This document shows positions 1-8,719 of a stretch of DNA of 64,000 bases, one piece after another. The notes beneath the pieces are model-generated. The model did not search any database. It was not told where the DNA came from and saw only the letters and a program-made list of their open reading frames with translations. The stretch is taken from assembly GCF_005217615.1 (NCBI RefSeq), contig NZ_SZNK01000001.1:6000501-6064500 (forward strand), written 5' to 3'. The stretch comes from Brevibacillus antibioticus (GTDB lineage: Bacteria > Bacillota > Bacilli > Brevibacillales > Brevibacillaceae). How positions within the stretch are numbered: position 1 is the stretch's first letter; the number at the start of each line of letters is the position of its first letter. A program made the position numbers and the translations under genes.

Positions 1-602
1 ACCAGCGCCTGTCCAGCTTCGCGTCCCCCATGCAGAACGGTCACGACTCCGTCCGGTATTGAAACAGCAGAAAACACCTCTTCCATGAGCAGTCCGGTAG
101 AAGCAGTCACCTCGGAAGGTTTTAAAATTACGGTATTGCCTGCTACGAGGGCAGATAATACAGGAATGACGGCAAGCTGAAACGGATAATTCCACGGAGA
201 GATGACCGCGACCACACCCATCGGCTTGTAGTGGACATACGATTTCTTCGGCCACAGCACGAGGGAGGTTGGTACCGGCTGATCGGCCAGCATCTGATAA
301 GCATGTTTTTCATAAAACCGAATCGTGTCGACAGTGACGAAAATTTCGGTCATGTACGCTTCTAATGTAACTTTTCCGGTAGCCTCACTAATTTTTCGGG
401 CGATCTCTTCGCCGTGATCGACTAAATAGTGCCGCAACCGTGTCAAATAGTCCAGACGCTCGGCCAACGATGTAGTGGACCAAGCTGGAAAGGCCAGACG
501 CGCACGTGCCATCGCGTCTTCTACTTGTTCTGGAGTCGCTTCCAGTAAAGAACCAAGTAGCTCTCCAGTGGCGGGATTTTGCATGGACATGACTGCCATC
601 AT
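1..602 (-). CDS. Aldehyde dehydrogenase family protein (N-terminal part, runs off window)
   Basis: NAD(P)-dependent oxidation of an aldehyde to an acid. About 200 N-terminal residues are present and the rest, including the catalytic Cys, lies outside the window. The reading includes PMGVVAVISPWNYPF, the family's cofactor-loop segment with the catalytic Asn in PWN, followed by ALVAGNTVILKPSE, which carries the NAD-binding Lys. Two ATGs (602 and 599) lie behind a GAGGTG Shine-Dalgarno. I chose 602. The gene starts about 20 bases after the stop of the TetR-family gene on the same strand, so the two are probably one operon under TetR control. The substrate cannot be told from this part. Confidence 0.9.
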   Translation of the reverse strand, partial: MMAVMSMQNPATGELLGSLLEATPEQVEDAMARARLAFPAWSTTSLAERLDYLTRLRHYLVDHGEEIARKISEATGKVTLEAYMTEIFVTVDTIRFYEKHAYQMLADQPVPTSLVLWPKKSYVHYKPMGVVAVISPWNYPFQLAVIPVLSALVAGNTVILKPSEVTASTGLLMEEVFSAVSIPDGVVTVLHGGREAGQAL

Positions 603-623
603 GATTCACCTCGATTCAGGAGA

Positions 624-1232
624 TTAGGATTCAGTTGAGAAGAGTGTATACATCAAATGGGCAAAGGTCTGTTCAAAGCGGGCAATCGCTTCTTCACGAT
701 TCTGTAACTCATCGAGTAAAAATTGAAAAAGGAATCCGTCGATTACAGAGTAAATGAGTGAGATTGCGGAGTCTTCGTCGATGGTCAAGGAAGTTTGTTC
801 TTCGCGCTGCAATCGTACGAGCATACGAGAGATGAGCTGTTGTAGACGGGATCGAATGACTTTTACCTGTTCACCAAACACTGGAACGTACATGGCCTGT
901 ACCTGCAAGTCATACCAGAGCCGATGCAGCTTTCGATCTTCTTGTAGACTACGGCACAAAACACGGGATAAAGCTGCTGACCATTGTCCGGATGGAGCTG
1001 CGAGTACTTCGCGTTCCAGCTCCTCTATAAAACGTCCTTTGTAGCTAGTGATTACAGCGAGCAAAAGCTCTTCTTTGCTTGCAAAGTAATAATGCAGAAT
1101 GCCAAGTGAGACGCCAGATTCCTTGGCAATGTCGCGCAAGGAAACAGAGGCATACCCTTTTTCAGCCAAACAAGCAGTCGCTTGCTCAATCAAAAATGCC
1201 CGTTTTGCTTCGGCTTTTTTCTGGGTAGTCAC
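624..1232 (-). CDS. TetR/AcrR family transcriptional repressor
   Basis: 202-residue one-component repressor. The N-terminal helix-turn-helix (residues about 10-56) reads SLRDIAKESGVSLGILHYYF then SKEELL, typical of TetR and close to the BetI-like type. The rest is a helical ligand/dimer domain. GTG start behind GAGGTGAG. It lies directly upstream of the aldehyde dehydrogenase gene, and its own promoter carries a perfect palindrome, so it likely represses itself and the dehydrogenase in response to an aldehyde or a lipid-like ligand. The ligand is inferred, not seen. Confidence 0.93.
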   Translation of the reverse strand: MTTQKKAEAKRAFLIEQATACLAEKGYASVSLRDIAKESGVSLGILHYYFASKEELLLAVITSYKGRFIEELEREVLAAPSGQWSAALSRVLCRSLQEDRKLHRLWYDLQVQAMYVPVFGEQVKVIRSRLQQLISRMLVRLQREEQTSLTIDEDSAISLIYSVIDGFLFQFLLDELQNREEAIARFEQTFAHLMYTLFSTES

Positions 1233-1248
1233 TTTCTCACCTCTTTTT

Positions 1249-1305
1249 TGGACAATTGTCCAGTTTTTCTGTTTTTATTGTATTTTGACGGATGATGTCT
1301 GTCAA
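1249..1305 (-). promoter_or_regulatory. Sigma-A promoter with TetR-type operator palindrome
   Basis: On the minus strand TTGACA (1305-1300) is followed after 17 bases by TACAAT (1282-1277). Just downstream lies the perfect 14-base palindrome TGGACAATTGTCCA (1262-1249), between the -10 box and the GTG start. The position fits autorepression by the TetR protein by blocking RNA polymerase at the start site. Confidence 0.8.
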
Positions 1306-1319
1306 TGAAAAGAGCTACC

Positions 1320-1353
1320 CATAAAAAAGAAGCGGCTTCATTGCCGCTTCTTT
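1320..1353 (-). terminator. Intrinsic terminator of the M23 peptidase gene
   Basis: AAGAAGCGGC and GCCGCTTCTT form a 10-bp stem around a 6-base loop, followed on the minus strand by a run of six T. The stop codon of the peptidase gene lies in the loop. Confidence 0.85.
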
Positions 1354-2345
1354 TGCCGCTCCCAGCGTCGTAAATACGGATAAGGATCAAATGACCAATC
1401 TGCGCCACCTGTTTCCCGATACATACCGTAGTGCAGATGGGGAGGGAATTTGCCTGAGGTGCCGGGCTTCCCATAACCTGAGCTGCCGACATATCCGATC
1501 ACTTCACCCGGCTCCACGATGTCACCCGGCTTCATCCCCTTTTTAAACGAGGACAGATGTGCGAAGTAATGGTACACATTGCCCATGTCACGCATGCCGA
1601 TCCGCCAACCGCCAAATCTGTTCCAGCCGATTACTTCGATGACTCCGTACGCTGTGCTGAGTACAGGGGTGCCGTGACTTGCAAAAATATCAGTCCCCTC
1701 GTGGATACGGCGACCACCCCAACCGCGCGGAGCACCCCATGTACTGCGGTAGCTGTATTCATACCTCGCGGGGATAGGGAAATGCCGCTCATCCAGGTCC
1801 AGATGCCGATACTTTGCATACACCTGCGCGAACTGCCTGATGGTCTTCACGGAACGATCACGTTGGTAGTACGACCAGAGACCAATTTGCCAATCTTCGT
1901 GGGAGAAGCCGTATTGGGACAGGTAGTGTATGAAGGTAGTGAGTGCATCGAGATCGTTGTGCCGATCTGCGACACCATCGCCATCGCCATCCATCCCAAT
2001 GCCTTTAAAAAATTGAATGGATACCGGATTCGTGTCCTCTGCATCAGGATTGAATGCACCTGCCCAACGATCGCTTGGAATGTCCACGGCTGTTAGCCGT
2101 GAAACGTTTTCTTGCTCCTGCTTCTTCCGACGTATTTTCATGGTTCGCTCGTATTGATCAATGGCTGCTAAATAATTCCACGGAATGCCGTACATCGATT
2201 CCAAGCGCAAAAAAACTTGCAAGCGCTCTTGAAGAACCGGATCTTGCTCATTGGCGGACGGAGCAACTCCGGCGACGGATTCTAGTGGTGAAATAGCTGC
2301 AACCACGCACAAGCTGATCTGAATGATTAGGCGGAAAACTCGCAT
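1338..2345 (-). CDS. Secreted M23 family (LytM-type) metallopeptidase
   Basis: 335-residue exported cell-wall endopeptidase. A signal peptide (MRVFRLIIQISLCVVAAISP) is followed by a region resembling a lytic-transglycosylase-like fold that mentions a Ca-binding-like stretch (DGDGDGVADRHND). The C-terminal M23 domain shows the zinc motif HEGTDIF and the HLH of PPHLHYGMY. A longer reading from 2510 is open, but ATG 2345 has GGAGGGAG at the right distance and begins the signal peptide, so I chose it. The family cleaves peptidoglycan cross-bridges. A role in spore or vegetative wall turnover is not decided here. Confidence 0.9.
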   Translation of the reverse strand: MRVFRLIIQISLCVVAAISPLESVAGVAPSANEQDPVLQERLQVFLRLESMYGIPWNYLAAIDQYERTMKIRRKKQEQENVSRLTAVDIPSDRWAGAFNPDAEDTNPVSIQFFKGIGMDGDGDGVADRHNDLDALTTFIHYLSQYGFSHEDWQIGLWSYYQRDRSVKTIRQFAQVYAKYRHLDLDERHFPIPARYEYSYRSTWGAPRGWGGRRIHEGTDIFASHGTPVLSTAYGVIEVIGWNRFGGWRIGMRDMGNVYHYFAHLSSFKKGMKPGDIVEPGEVIGYVGSSGYGKPGTSGKFPPHLHYGMYRETGGADWSFDPYPYLRRWERQKKRQ

Positions 2346-2552
2346 GCCGTCTCCCTCCAGCCTCGTAGTCTTTTGTTGTAGTTTCTGCCAGTTGGAGTGG
2401 ATTATCCAAGATACTTTTGGTAAGCGTTTTGGTAATTCGTTGAGGAAATATTTGTAAAATTTCAGGGAAGGAGGCAGGAGCATGTCGCACAGCCAAAGAA
2501 TTGAAATCAAGAGGAGTGATTCCTTAAAAAATCGTCATGAGGAGGCTGTGTG

Positions 2553-3104
2553 ATGAGCAAAAAAGTGTTGATTGTAACAGGCGACGCTGTAGAGGCACTG
2601 GAGGTTTTCTATCCGTATTACCGCTGCTTGGAAGAAGGGTATGAAACGGTCATTGCAGCACCCAGCGTGAAAACCCTGCACACCGTTTGCCATGATTTCG
2701 AAGCACACAGTGAGACGTACACAGAAAAGCCAGCTTATCAGCTTCCCGCCCATGTTGCCTTTTCAGATATTAACCCTGAGGCGTTTGACGCTTTGATTAT
2801 TCCGGGTGGACGAGCACCAGAGCATATCAGGCTCAATGAACACTTGAAGCCAATTGTCGCGCACTTCTTCGAGACGAACAAGCCAGTCGCAGCCATCTGC
2901 CATGGCTCTCAAGTATTGACGATTGTTCGCGAGCATTTAGCCGGTCGTGAAATCACAGCGTACCAGGCTTGCAGACCCGATGTAGAAGCGTGCGGAGCGA
3001 TCTACCAAACGGAAACGCTCCATGTCGATGGCAATCTTGTTTCCGGACATGCTTGGCCAGACTTGCCAGGCTTCATGCGTGAATTCCTCCATTTACTCAA
3101 GTAA
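2553..3104 (+). CDS. DJ-1/PfpI family protein
   Basis: 183-residue class I glutamine-amidotransferase-like protein. The nucleophile elbow AAICHGSQ carries the conserved Cys, and a Glu near the N-terminus (VEALEVFYPYY) is in the place of the family's acidic partner. Such proteins act as deglycases, chaperones or proteases, and the exact activity is not predictable. ATG 2553 lies 7 bases after GGAGG. A GTG one codon upstream is less well placed. It stands alone between terminators. Confidence 0.9.
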   Translation: MSKKVLIVTGDAVEALEVFYPYYRCLEEGYETVIAAPSVKTLHTVCHDFEAHSETYTEKPAYQLPAHVAFSDINPEAFDALIIPGGRAPEHIRLNEHLKPIVAHFFETNKPVAAICHGSQVLTIVREHLAGREITAYQACRPDVEACGAIYQTETLHVDGNLVSGHAWPDLPGFMREFLHLLK

Positions 3105-3118
3105 ACAACCAGGTCCCC

Positions 3119-3150
3119 AAACTTCCGTCATTGCTGGCGGAAGTTTTTTC
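3119..3150 (+). terminator. Intrinsic terminator after DJ-1/PfpI gene
   Basis: AACTTCCG and CGGAAGTT pair around a 10-base loop and are followed by TTTTTT. Confidence 0.85.
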
Positions 3151-3240
3151 GTTCTGACAGATGCTTTTCATCCAGCCTTTTCCTCTGTATCATAAAGGGA
3201 AAATATGTTCGTCTGTCTCATGTGAGGAGTGGAAATAATC

Positions 3241-4368
3241 GTGCTGTCATTTATTCATACAGCGGATGTCCATCTGGATGCGCCGCTTCAAATGTTGGGG
3301 GAGCGCTACGAGCTGCGTCAGGATGATTTTCGTCAAACGATGAAAAGAATCCGTGACCTCGTGTGGGAAAAGGAAGCAGACTTCTGGCTCATTGCTGGAG
3401 ATTTGCTGGAATACCACGGGGGGAGACGATCCACTGCCTTATTTTTACGTGATCTTTTTGCCAGCATCGCACCAATTCCTGTCGTGATCGCACCTGGCAA
3501 TCACGATCCGTGGCGAGCGGATTCGTTTTATCAAACATTGGAATGGTCGGGGAACGTCTACTGGTTTACACCCGAGTGGGGCGTGTATGAATTTCCCGAA
3601 AAGTCATGCGTGATCTACGGCTGGGGCTTCGGGCAGCCACATGTGTACGAGTCGCCGCTCGATACATTTCCAGGCAAAATGGAAGGGTATGCCCATCATC
3701 TGATGGTTTTGCATGCTAGTGTGCTTTCCAATTCAGGAGACGAAGAGCATCATCCGTACGCGCCTGTCACCTTGCAGCAGCTCGTACAAACGGGCATGGA
3801 CTATGTAGCGATGGGACACATTCACAAGCCGGAGCAATTCATGCATCCTGTCAAAAAACAACCCTTTGCAGCTTACCCAGGCTCTCCAGAAGGATTGACA
3901 AGTAAGGAAGCGGGAGAACGAAATGTTTTGTATGGAGAGCTGGATCATGATGGCAGATTGCAGCTCACGGCGATTCCTGTCCAGTCACGCAAAATTCGCA
4001 AGCTTACAATCGAAGGGAATGGAGTCGAAACGAATGAGCAGCTCATTGATCGGATGGAGCAGCAACTCATAGAGGAAAAGGATTCAGATATGATGTACAT
4101 CACGCTGACAGGGGAGCGCGCTGCCCATTTTCAGCCTCCATTTTCCGTCCTTCAGCAGCGATTTTCCCGTTTTTTTTTGCTGCAGCTGACAGACCGGACC
4201 TGGCCTGATGTGGATGAGGACAAGCTGATCGCAGAGGGTGGCGTCTGGGGGAGATGGCTTTCCAAGCTGGCAGAGGTTGAGTCCCGTGCGCAAAATGAGG
4301 ACGAACGAGAAATCGTCAGGTTAGCCAAGCAAGAGGCTTTGGCGCGGATTGGAGGGACCATTCGATGA
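3241..4368 (+). CDS. yhaO: DNA repair exonuclease, SbcD/Mre11-like (YhaO)
   Basis: 375-residue calcineurin-like phosphoesterase of the YhaO/SbcD type. The metal motifs appear in order: ADVHLD near the N-terminus, AGDLLEYHGG, APGNHDPW, LHAS and GHIHKP. Partner of the ATPase encoded by the next gene, whose ATG overlaps this stop (ATGA), so the pair is translationally coupled. By family analogy the complex processes DNA ends. GTG 3241 is spaced well from GTGAGGAG. The GTG at 3229 sits inside that Shine-Dalgarno and was rejected. Confidence 0.9.
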   Translation: MLSFIHTADVHLDAPLQMLGERYELRQDDFRQTMKRIRDLVWEKEADFWLIAGDLLEYHGGRRSTALFLRDLFASIAPIPVVIAPGNHDPWRADSFYQTLEWSGNVYWFTPEWGVYEFPEKSCVIYGWGFGQPHVYESPLDTFPGKMEGYAHHLMVLHASVLSNSGDEEHHPYAPVTLQQLVQTGMDYVAMGHIHKPEQFMHPVKKQPFAAYPGSPEGLTSKEAGERNVLYGELDHDGRLQLTAIPVQSRKIRKLTIEGNGVETNEQLIDRMEQQLIEEKDSDMMYITLTGERAAHFQPPFSVLQQRFSRFFLLQLTDRTWPDVDEDKLIAEGGVWGRWLSKLAEVESRAQNEDEREIVRLAKQEALARIGGTIR

Positions 4369-6560
4369 AAATAGAGGAGCTAGTGCTGGGGGGCTTCGGA
4401 AAATGGCAGGATGCTACCTTCCGTTTTGCTCCAGGCATCAATCTGTTTTATGCCCCCAATGAGTCAGGAAAATCAACGATCCTACAAGGTATTTTCGCGG
4501 CCTTGTATGGAATGAAGCGCGATTACGTCAAATCGACGCGATACTTGCCTGAATATGAAAAATATCGTCCGTGGCAGAGTGGCTCGTATGAAACGATCAT
4601 TACGTACAGATTAGCGGGAAAAACCTATCGCCTGCACCGTCAGTTGACGAAGGAACGGGAGGAGGCGCGCCTCTTTTTGGACCCCGAATGGACGGAGCTG
4701 ACTGATCTTTACTTGGAAGACAGACGCAAGGAACGGAATTTTATCGAAAAGCATACGGGTCTTACACGTAGTCTATTTACGGATTTGACGTGGATCAGGA
4801 GGGAACCACTTCAGGCGGCTGAGCATTTGATTCCGACTTTTACGACTGCGGAAGAAGCCAATCCGGCTGTCCAACAAATTTTGGCGGAGCTGGATCGAGA
4901 GGTTGCCCTCATCGGTAAAAAAGAACGGGCCGAAAATACACTTTTGGGAAAAGCAGCTACGAAGGTGGCACAAAAAGAGCTGGAGAAAGAAAACGCAAAG
5001 GCAGCTTGGCGTACAATCAGTCAACTGACGCTGCAAATAGCGGAAGCGAAAGAAGAATGTCAGCAATTAGAGCTGCGGCGAAGCCGATTGCAGCAGCATC
5101 TGGAGCGTTCAATTGGACAAGCAAAAGTGTTGCAGGAACGCTGGCAACGAAGCCATGCTCCTGTCAGTCAGCAAGACTGGGCGTGGTGGGAACAAACAGC
5201 TCTCTCTGAGGCCGAGCTGGCTATTCACGAAGAGGCAAGACGTGGTTTTGCTCAGGTAACTATGCCGAGGGAAGCCGTACAACAGAGTGATGATCAGCTC
5301 ATCCCCGTACAGCAAGATTATGAAAAAGGCGCACAATTGCTCAAACAGCGAGAAGCATTGCATATTCGGTTGGCGTCACTGGCTGTATCGGCCCTTTCTA
5401 CAAGTCCGCGAAGTACAGCATCACGAAGCACCCGCCAAGGCAATTTGGCAAAAAGGAGGCGGGGAGCTGCACTCATGTGGGGCGGCGCAGGGATATTCTC
5501 CGTTCTTGGGGTAATCGGCTTCATGAGTGGACATCCCGTTCTGGGAGGAATTTCTGTGACTGCGGCTTTGTTGCTGTTCGGCTTTGGGGTTTTCTTGTTG
5601 CGAGTCGGTGGAAGTACGGGCGGAGCTAAACAGACAGTAGATCATGATGCGGTACAGGAAAGTCAAAGGCTACAAGAAGAGATTGCTTTACTCGATGCTG
5701 AAATCGCCACAATCGTTCAGAGATGGGGGGCGAGTAATTGGGATATATTTTTGGAAAGACGGGAAGAGCTACTGAAAAGTACAAGCAAGCAACAATCTGC
5801 GCATCTTCTATCCGAAATGGCGAAAACCAAGCAGGAGGCTGATCTGTCGGCCAGCTGGGGTGAGGCACTTCGGACCTTGCTGGATCAGGAGAAAAACGCG
5901 TTTGAGACCGAGCAAGGCAAATTTCGTATCGAGATGGTGGAGATTGAGGAGAGACTGCAAGAGCTGCGGGAACAAATGGCCAGAGGAAATGGGGAGATGG
6001 CGGTTCACGAGAGCTTGTCATTAGCTCGCGCGACTGATGAGCTGGAGGAAGCGCAGGCAGAACTTCGTCAGCTGCAAAATAAGCGAGATGCCCTTCAGCT
6101 AGCTCGGGAAATGCTGCAGGAGGCAATAGGGGAATGGCGGCGGGATAGTACACCCGCTGTAAATCAGCAGGCTTCGGAGATCATTGAGCATATTACGGGG
6201 GGAGCGTATCGCGATGTCAGGCTCGATCCTCGTGACGGGTTTGCCATCCGTTTGCTTGCGCCAACCAAACAAATGGTGCTCGAACAAAACCAATGTTCCA
6301 CGGGGACTATCGATCAGCTATACCTTGTCCAGCGTTTGGCATTGGTGCATCATGCCAAGCAGTTGGAGCCATTGCCGCTCTTTTTCGATGATCATTTTGT
6401 CCATTATGATGAAGAGCGCCTGCGTCGAACGCTTGACTATGTCGCGATGCTGGCACAAGAACATCAAGTGTTTCTTTTCACCTGTCATGAGCGAGAGCTA
6501 CGTATCCTGGAGCCATTGCTTCGTCAAGGGAACCGCCATGCCGTGCATCGAATCGGGTAA
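4365..6560 (+). CDS. yhaN: SbcC/Rad50-like ATPase YhaN, short form
   Basis: 731-residue ABC-type/SMC-like ATPase, partner of YhaO. Walker A is APNESGKST at about residue 30. Long coiled-coil regions follow, and a central pair of hydrophobic segments (about residues 366-410) is the feature that sets YhaN apart from SbcC. The C-terminus has CSTGTIDQLYL, replacing the usual ABC signature, and the Walker B-like LFFDDHFVHYD. B. subtilis YhaN is about 960 residues as I recall, so the coiled coil here is much shorter. Overlaps yhaO by four bases. Confidence 0.9.
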   Translation: MKIEELVLGGFGKWQDATFRFAPGINLFYAPNESGKSTILQGIFAALYGMKRDYVKSTRYLPEYEKYRPWQSGSYETIITYRLAGKTYRLHRQLTKEREEARLFLDPEWTELTDLYLEDRRKERNFIEKHTGLTRSLFTDLTWIRREPLQAAEHLIPTFTTAEEANPAVQQILAELDREVALIGKKERAENTLLGKAATKVAQKELEKENAKAAWRTISQLTLQIAEAKEECQQLELRRSRLQQHLERSIGQAKVLQERWQRSHAPVSQQDWAWWEQTALSEAELAIHEEARRGFAQVTMPREAVQQSDDQLIPVQQDYEKGAQLLKQREALHIRLASLAVSALSTSPRSTASRSTRQGNLAKRRRGAALMWGGAGIFSVLGVIGFMSGHPVLGGISVTAALLLFGFGVFLLRVGGSTGGAKQTVDHDAVQESQRLQEEIALLDAEIATIVQRWGASNWDIFLERREELLKSTSKQQSAHLLSEMAKTKQEADLSASWGEALRTLLDQEKNAFETEQGKFRIEMVEIEERLQELREQMARGNGEMAVHESLSLARATDELEEAQAELRQLQNKRDALQLAREMLQEAIGEWRRDSTPAVNQQASEIIEHITGGAYRDVRLDPRDGFAIRLLAPTKQMVLEQNQCSTGTIDQLYLVQRLALVHHAKQLEPLPLFFDDHFVHYDEERLRRTLDYVAMLAQEHQVFLFTCHERELRILEPLLRQGNRHAVHRIG

Positions 6561-6582
6561 TTGTTTCCGGGGAGGAAAGAGG

Positions 6583-6611
6583 TTGCCCCTCCGAAATCCA
6601 GCCTCTATAAT
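6583..6611 (+). promoter_or_regulatory. Sigma-A promoter of lipA
   Basis: TTGCCC (6583-6588), a 17-base spacer and TATAAT (6606-6611), about 50 bases before the lipA ATG and just after yhaN, giving lipA its own promoter. Confidence 0.65.
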
Positions 6612-6660
6612 GGAAATTGTTATTGTCTTGTATCATGATGTCACATGAGGAGTGAGCCCT

Positions 6661-7563
6661 ATGACGCAACGCAAGCCGGAGTGGCTCAAGATCAACCTTG
6701 TTTCAGGATCAGAACTAGCCAGCTTTAAAGAGCTTAAGCAAACCATGCGCACGAAGACGCTACATACCGTTTGTGAAGAAGCAAAATGCCCCAACATTCA
6801 TGAATGCTGGGCAAGCGGTACAGCAACGTTCATGATTTTGGGTGATATATGTACCCGTGCTTGTCGGTTTTGTGCAGTAAAAACGGGACTGCCGACGGAG
6901 CTGGATACGGCCGAACCAGAACGTGTAGCAGAAGCAGCAGAACAAATGCGTTTGAAGCATGTCGTTGTTACTTCCGTTGCTCGTGATGATTTGGCAGATG
7001 GAGGCGCACAGATTTTTGCCGATACGATTCGTGCGATTCGTCGTCGACTGCCGTTTGCCTCCGTAGAAGTATTGATTCCCGATTTTATGGGGAACTGGGA
7101 TGCGTTAAAAGTAGTCATGGACGCAAAGCCTGACGTACTAAACCACAACATTGAGGCGGTTCGCCGGATGTCAGATCGCGTACGGGCAAGAGCCAAATAC
7201 GATCGGACGCTGGAACTGTTGAAAAAGGCGAAGGAATTCCAGCCGAGCATTCCGACGAAGTCTAGTCTGATGATTGGTGTAGGCGAGACGATGGAGGAAA
7301 TCATCGAAACGATGGATGACCTGCGTTCTGTCGACGTCAACATCATGACGATTGGTCAGTATTTGCAACCGACCAAAAAGCATTTGAAGGTAGAAAAGTT
7401 CTACCATCCAGATGAATTCGCTCGTTTGAAGGATGAAGGCATGAAGCGTGGCTTTAGTCACGTGGAGTCAGGGCCATTAGTGCGCAGCTCGTATCACGCT
7501 CACGAGCAGGCGAGTGCCGCGAAGGAAACGATTGCGAAAGAATCCATGCCGAAAGCACAATAA
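6661..7563 (+). CDS. lipA: Lipoyl synthase
   Basis: 300-residue radical SAM enzyme that inserts two sulfurs into octanoyl groups on lipoyl domains or GcvH. Both 4Fe-4S clusters are visible: the auxiliary CX4CX5C (Cys38, Cys43, Cys49) and the radical SAM CX3CX2C (Cys64, Cys68, Cys71 in DICTRACRFC). The C-terminal RSSYHA carries the conserved Ser cluster ligand. ATG 6661 follows GAGGAG. The GTG at 6652 overlaps the Shine-Dalgarno. Equivalent to yutB at the start of the B. subtilis yut cluster. Confidence 0.97.
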   Translation: MTQRKPEWLKINLVSGSELASFKELKQTMRTKTLHTVCEEAKCPNIHECWASGTATFMILGDICTRACRFCAVKTGLPTELDTAEPERVAEAAEQMRLKHVVVTSVARDDLADGGAQIFADTIRAIRRRLPFASVEVLIPDFMGNWDALKVVMDAKPDVLNHNIEAVRRMSDRVRARAKYDRTLELLKKAKEFQPSIPTKSSLMIGVGETMEEIIETMDDLRSVDVNIMTIGQYLQPTKKHLKVEKFYHPDEFARLKDEGMKRGFSHVESGPLVRSSYHAHEQASAAKETIAKESMPKAQ

Positions 7564-7570
7564 TAAGTAA

Positions 7571-7614
7571 CCCCCTCAACCGCCCGATACGAGCGGAATA
7601 TTGAGGGGGTTTTC
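7571..7614 (+). terminator. Intrinsic terminator of lipA
   Basis: CCCCCTCAA and TTGAGGGGG pair around a 21-base interior and are followed by TTTT. Confidence 0.85.
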
Positions 7615-7635
7615 ACTATATGGGGGAGAGGGCTT

Positions 7636-8595
7636 TTAGCGGCTGGTTGTTGTCTTCACGTTATGGGATGTTCCACCCATACGCTTGACGAGCGTGTCAA
7701 TGCTTTTCGCATCTTCTGTACGCGCTGTACTCACATTGCTGGAGCGACTTGCTACACGAGCGATTTCTTGGATGTCATTCGGATTATCGGTGACATACAC
7801 TTTGTAATAGCGTGGTGAAACCGATTCAGCGTTCATTCTTGCCTGTTTTTTCGCTGTGTGCGCATCTGCTCCTTGTGTATGCACGCCTACAAAAACTTCT
7901 TTGTCCGTTACCAAGACGGTAGAACGCTGTACACCAGGGCAGCTGGCAGTGACATTTCCAACAGCTTTTGCCAATGCTTCACGGTCTACATAAACGTTGG
8001 TGACACTGGCAGTTCTCATATGCTGACGGTCAGTCTGCGCATAGCCCATGCGTGGCATTCCAGTTTGCATGACACCTGCTCCACCGCGGTTTACACCATG
8101 CTGCTGATAAATGGAATGGTGTGTACCTGTACCTGTTGGTGCATTGTAAACACCCGCTGTGCCCATACCAGCTTTATGATCCGTAAAGGCATTGTACGGT
8201 CTCATTCCACTTGTGTAGGCGTTGTAGTTGTTTACATGTGGGTAAGTACCATTTGGATATGCACCATAGTTATTCCCGGCATTATTGGTTAGTCCCATGC
8301 CATTGCGGACGTGAAGTCCATCACGAGTGCCGTCGTAGTTGCGGACGTGAAGCCCGTCAAAACTAGTGGTGCCAGCACCAGTGTAGTTGCGAGTATGGTG
8401 GTACCCGTCGATGTTCGTCGAGCGCATGCCATCGTAGTTACGGACGTGCATTCCATCAAAGTTTCGAACGTGCGGAGCAGACTGGTACGACATCGTCTTG
8501 TTCGGATGCGTGTAGTTAGGCGCAGCATTGTTGTAACAACCAGTAGCTAAGAGCGCAATACCTGCAATTGCAGGATACAACCATGTCTTTTTCAA
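7636..8595 (-). CDS. YhcN/YlaJ-type sporulation lipoprotein with HVRNYDG repeats (YutC position)
   Basis: 319-residue lipoprotein. The TTG at 8595 follows TAGGGGGTG by 6 bases and gives a signal peptide MKKTWLYPAIAGIALLATGC with lipobox LATGC. The GTG at 8604 lies inside the Shine-Dalgarno. Residues about 30-100 hold degenerate copies of HVRN(Y/F)DGM, followed by a Gly/Asn/Tyr-rich stretch. The C-terminal 110 residues match the YhcN/YlaJ domain of spore inner-membrane lipoproteins. The place between lipA and yutD is that of B. subtilis yutC. Known family members are made in the forespore. No promoter of that kind was identified here. Confidence 0.88.
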   Translation of the reverse strand: MKKTWLYPAIAGIALLATGCYNNAAPNYTHPNKTMSYQSAPHVRNFDGMHVRNYDGMRSTNIDGYHHTRNYTGAGTTSFDGLHVRNYDGTRDGLHVRNGMGLTNNAGNNYGAYPNGTYPHVNNYNAYTSGMRPYNAFTDHKAGMGTAGVYNAPTGTGTHHSIYQQHGVNRGGAGVMQTGMPRMGYAQTDRQHMRTASVTNVYVDREALAKAVGNVTASCPGVQRSTVLVTDKEVFVGVHTQGADAHTAKKQARMNAESVSPRYYKVYVTDNPNDIQEIARVASRSSNVSTARTEDAKSIDTLVKRMGGTSHNVKTTTSR

Positions 8596-8719
8596 TGGTA
8601 ACACCCCCTACACGATAGAATGTCCAAAGGCACAGATCAGTTATCGTGGGAAATTTAGCTCATGTTGCGCGAAATATGATAAGATGGACATAGTATACAT
8701 GCGTAAGGAGGAAGCGAGT

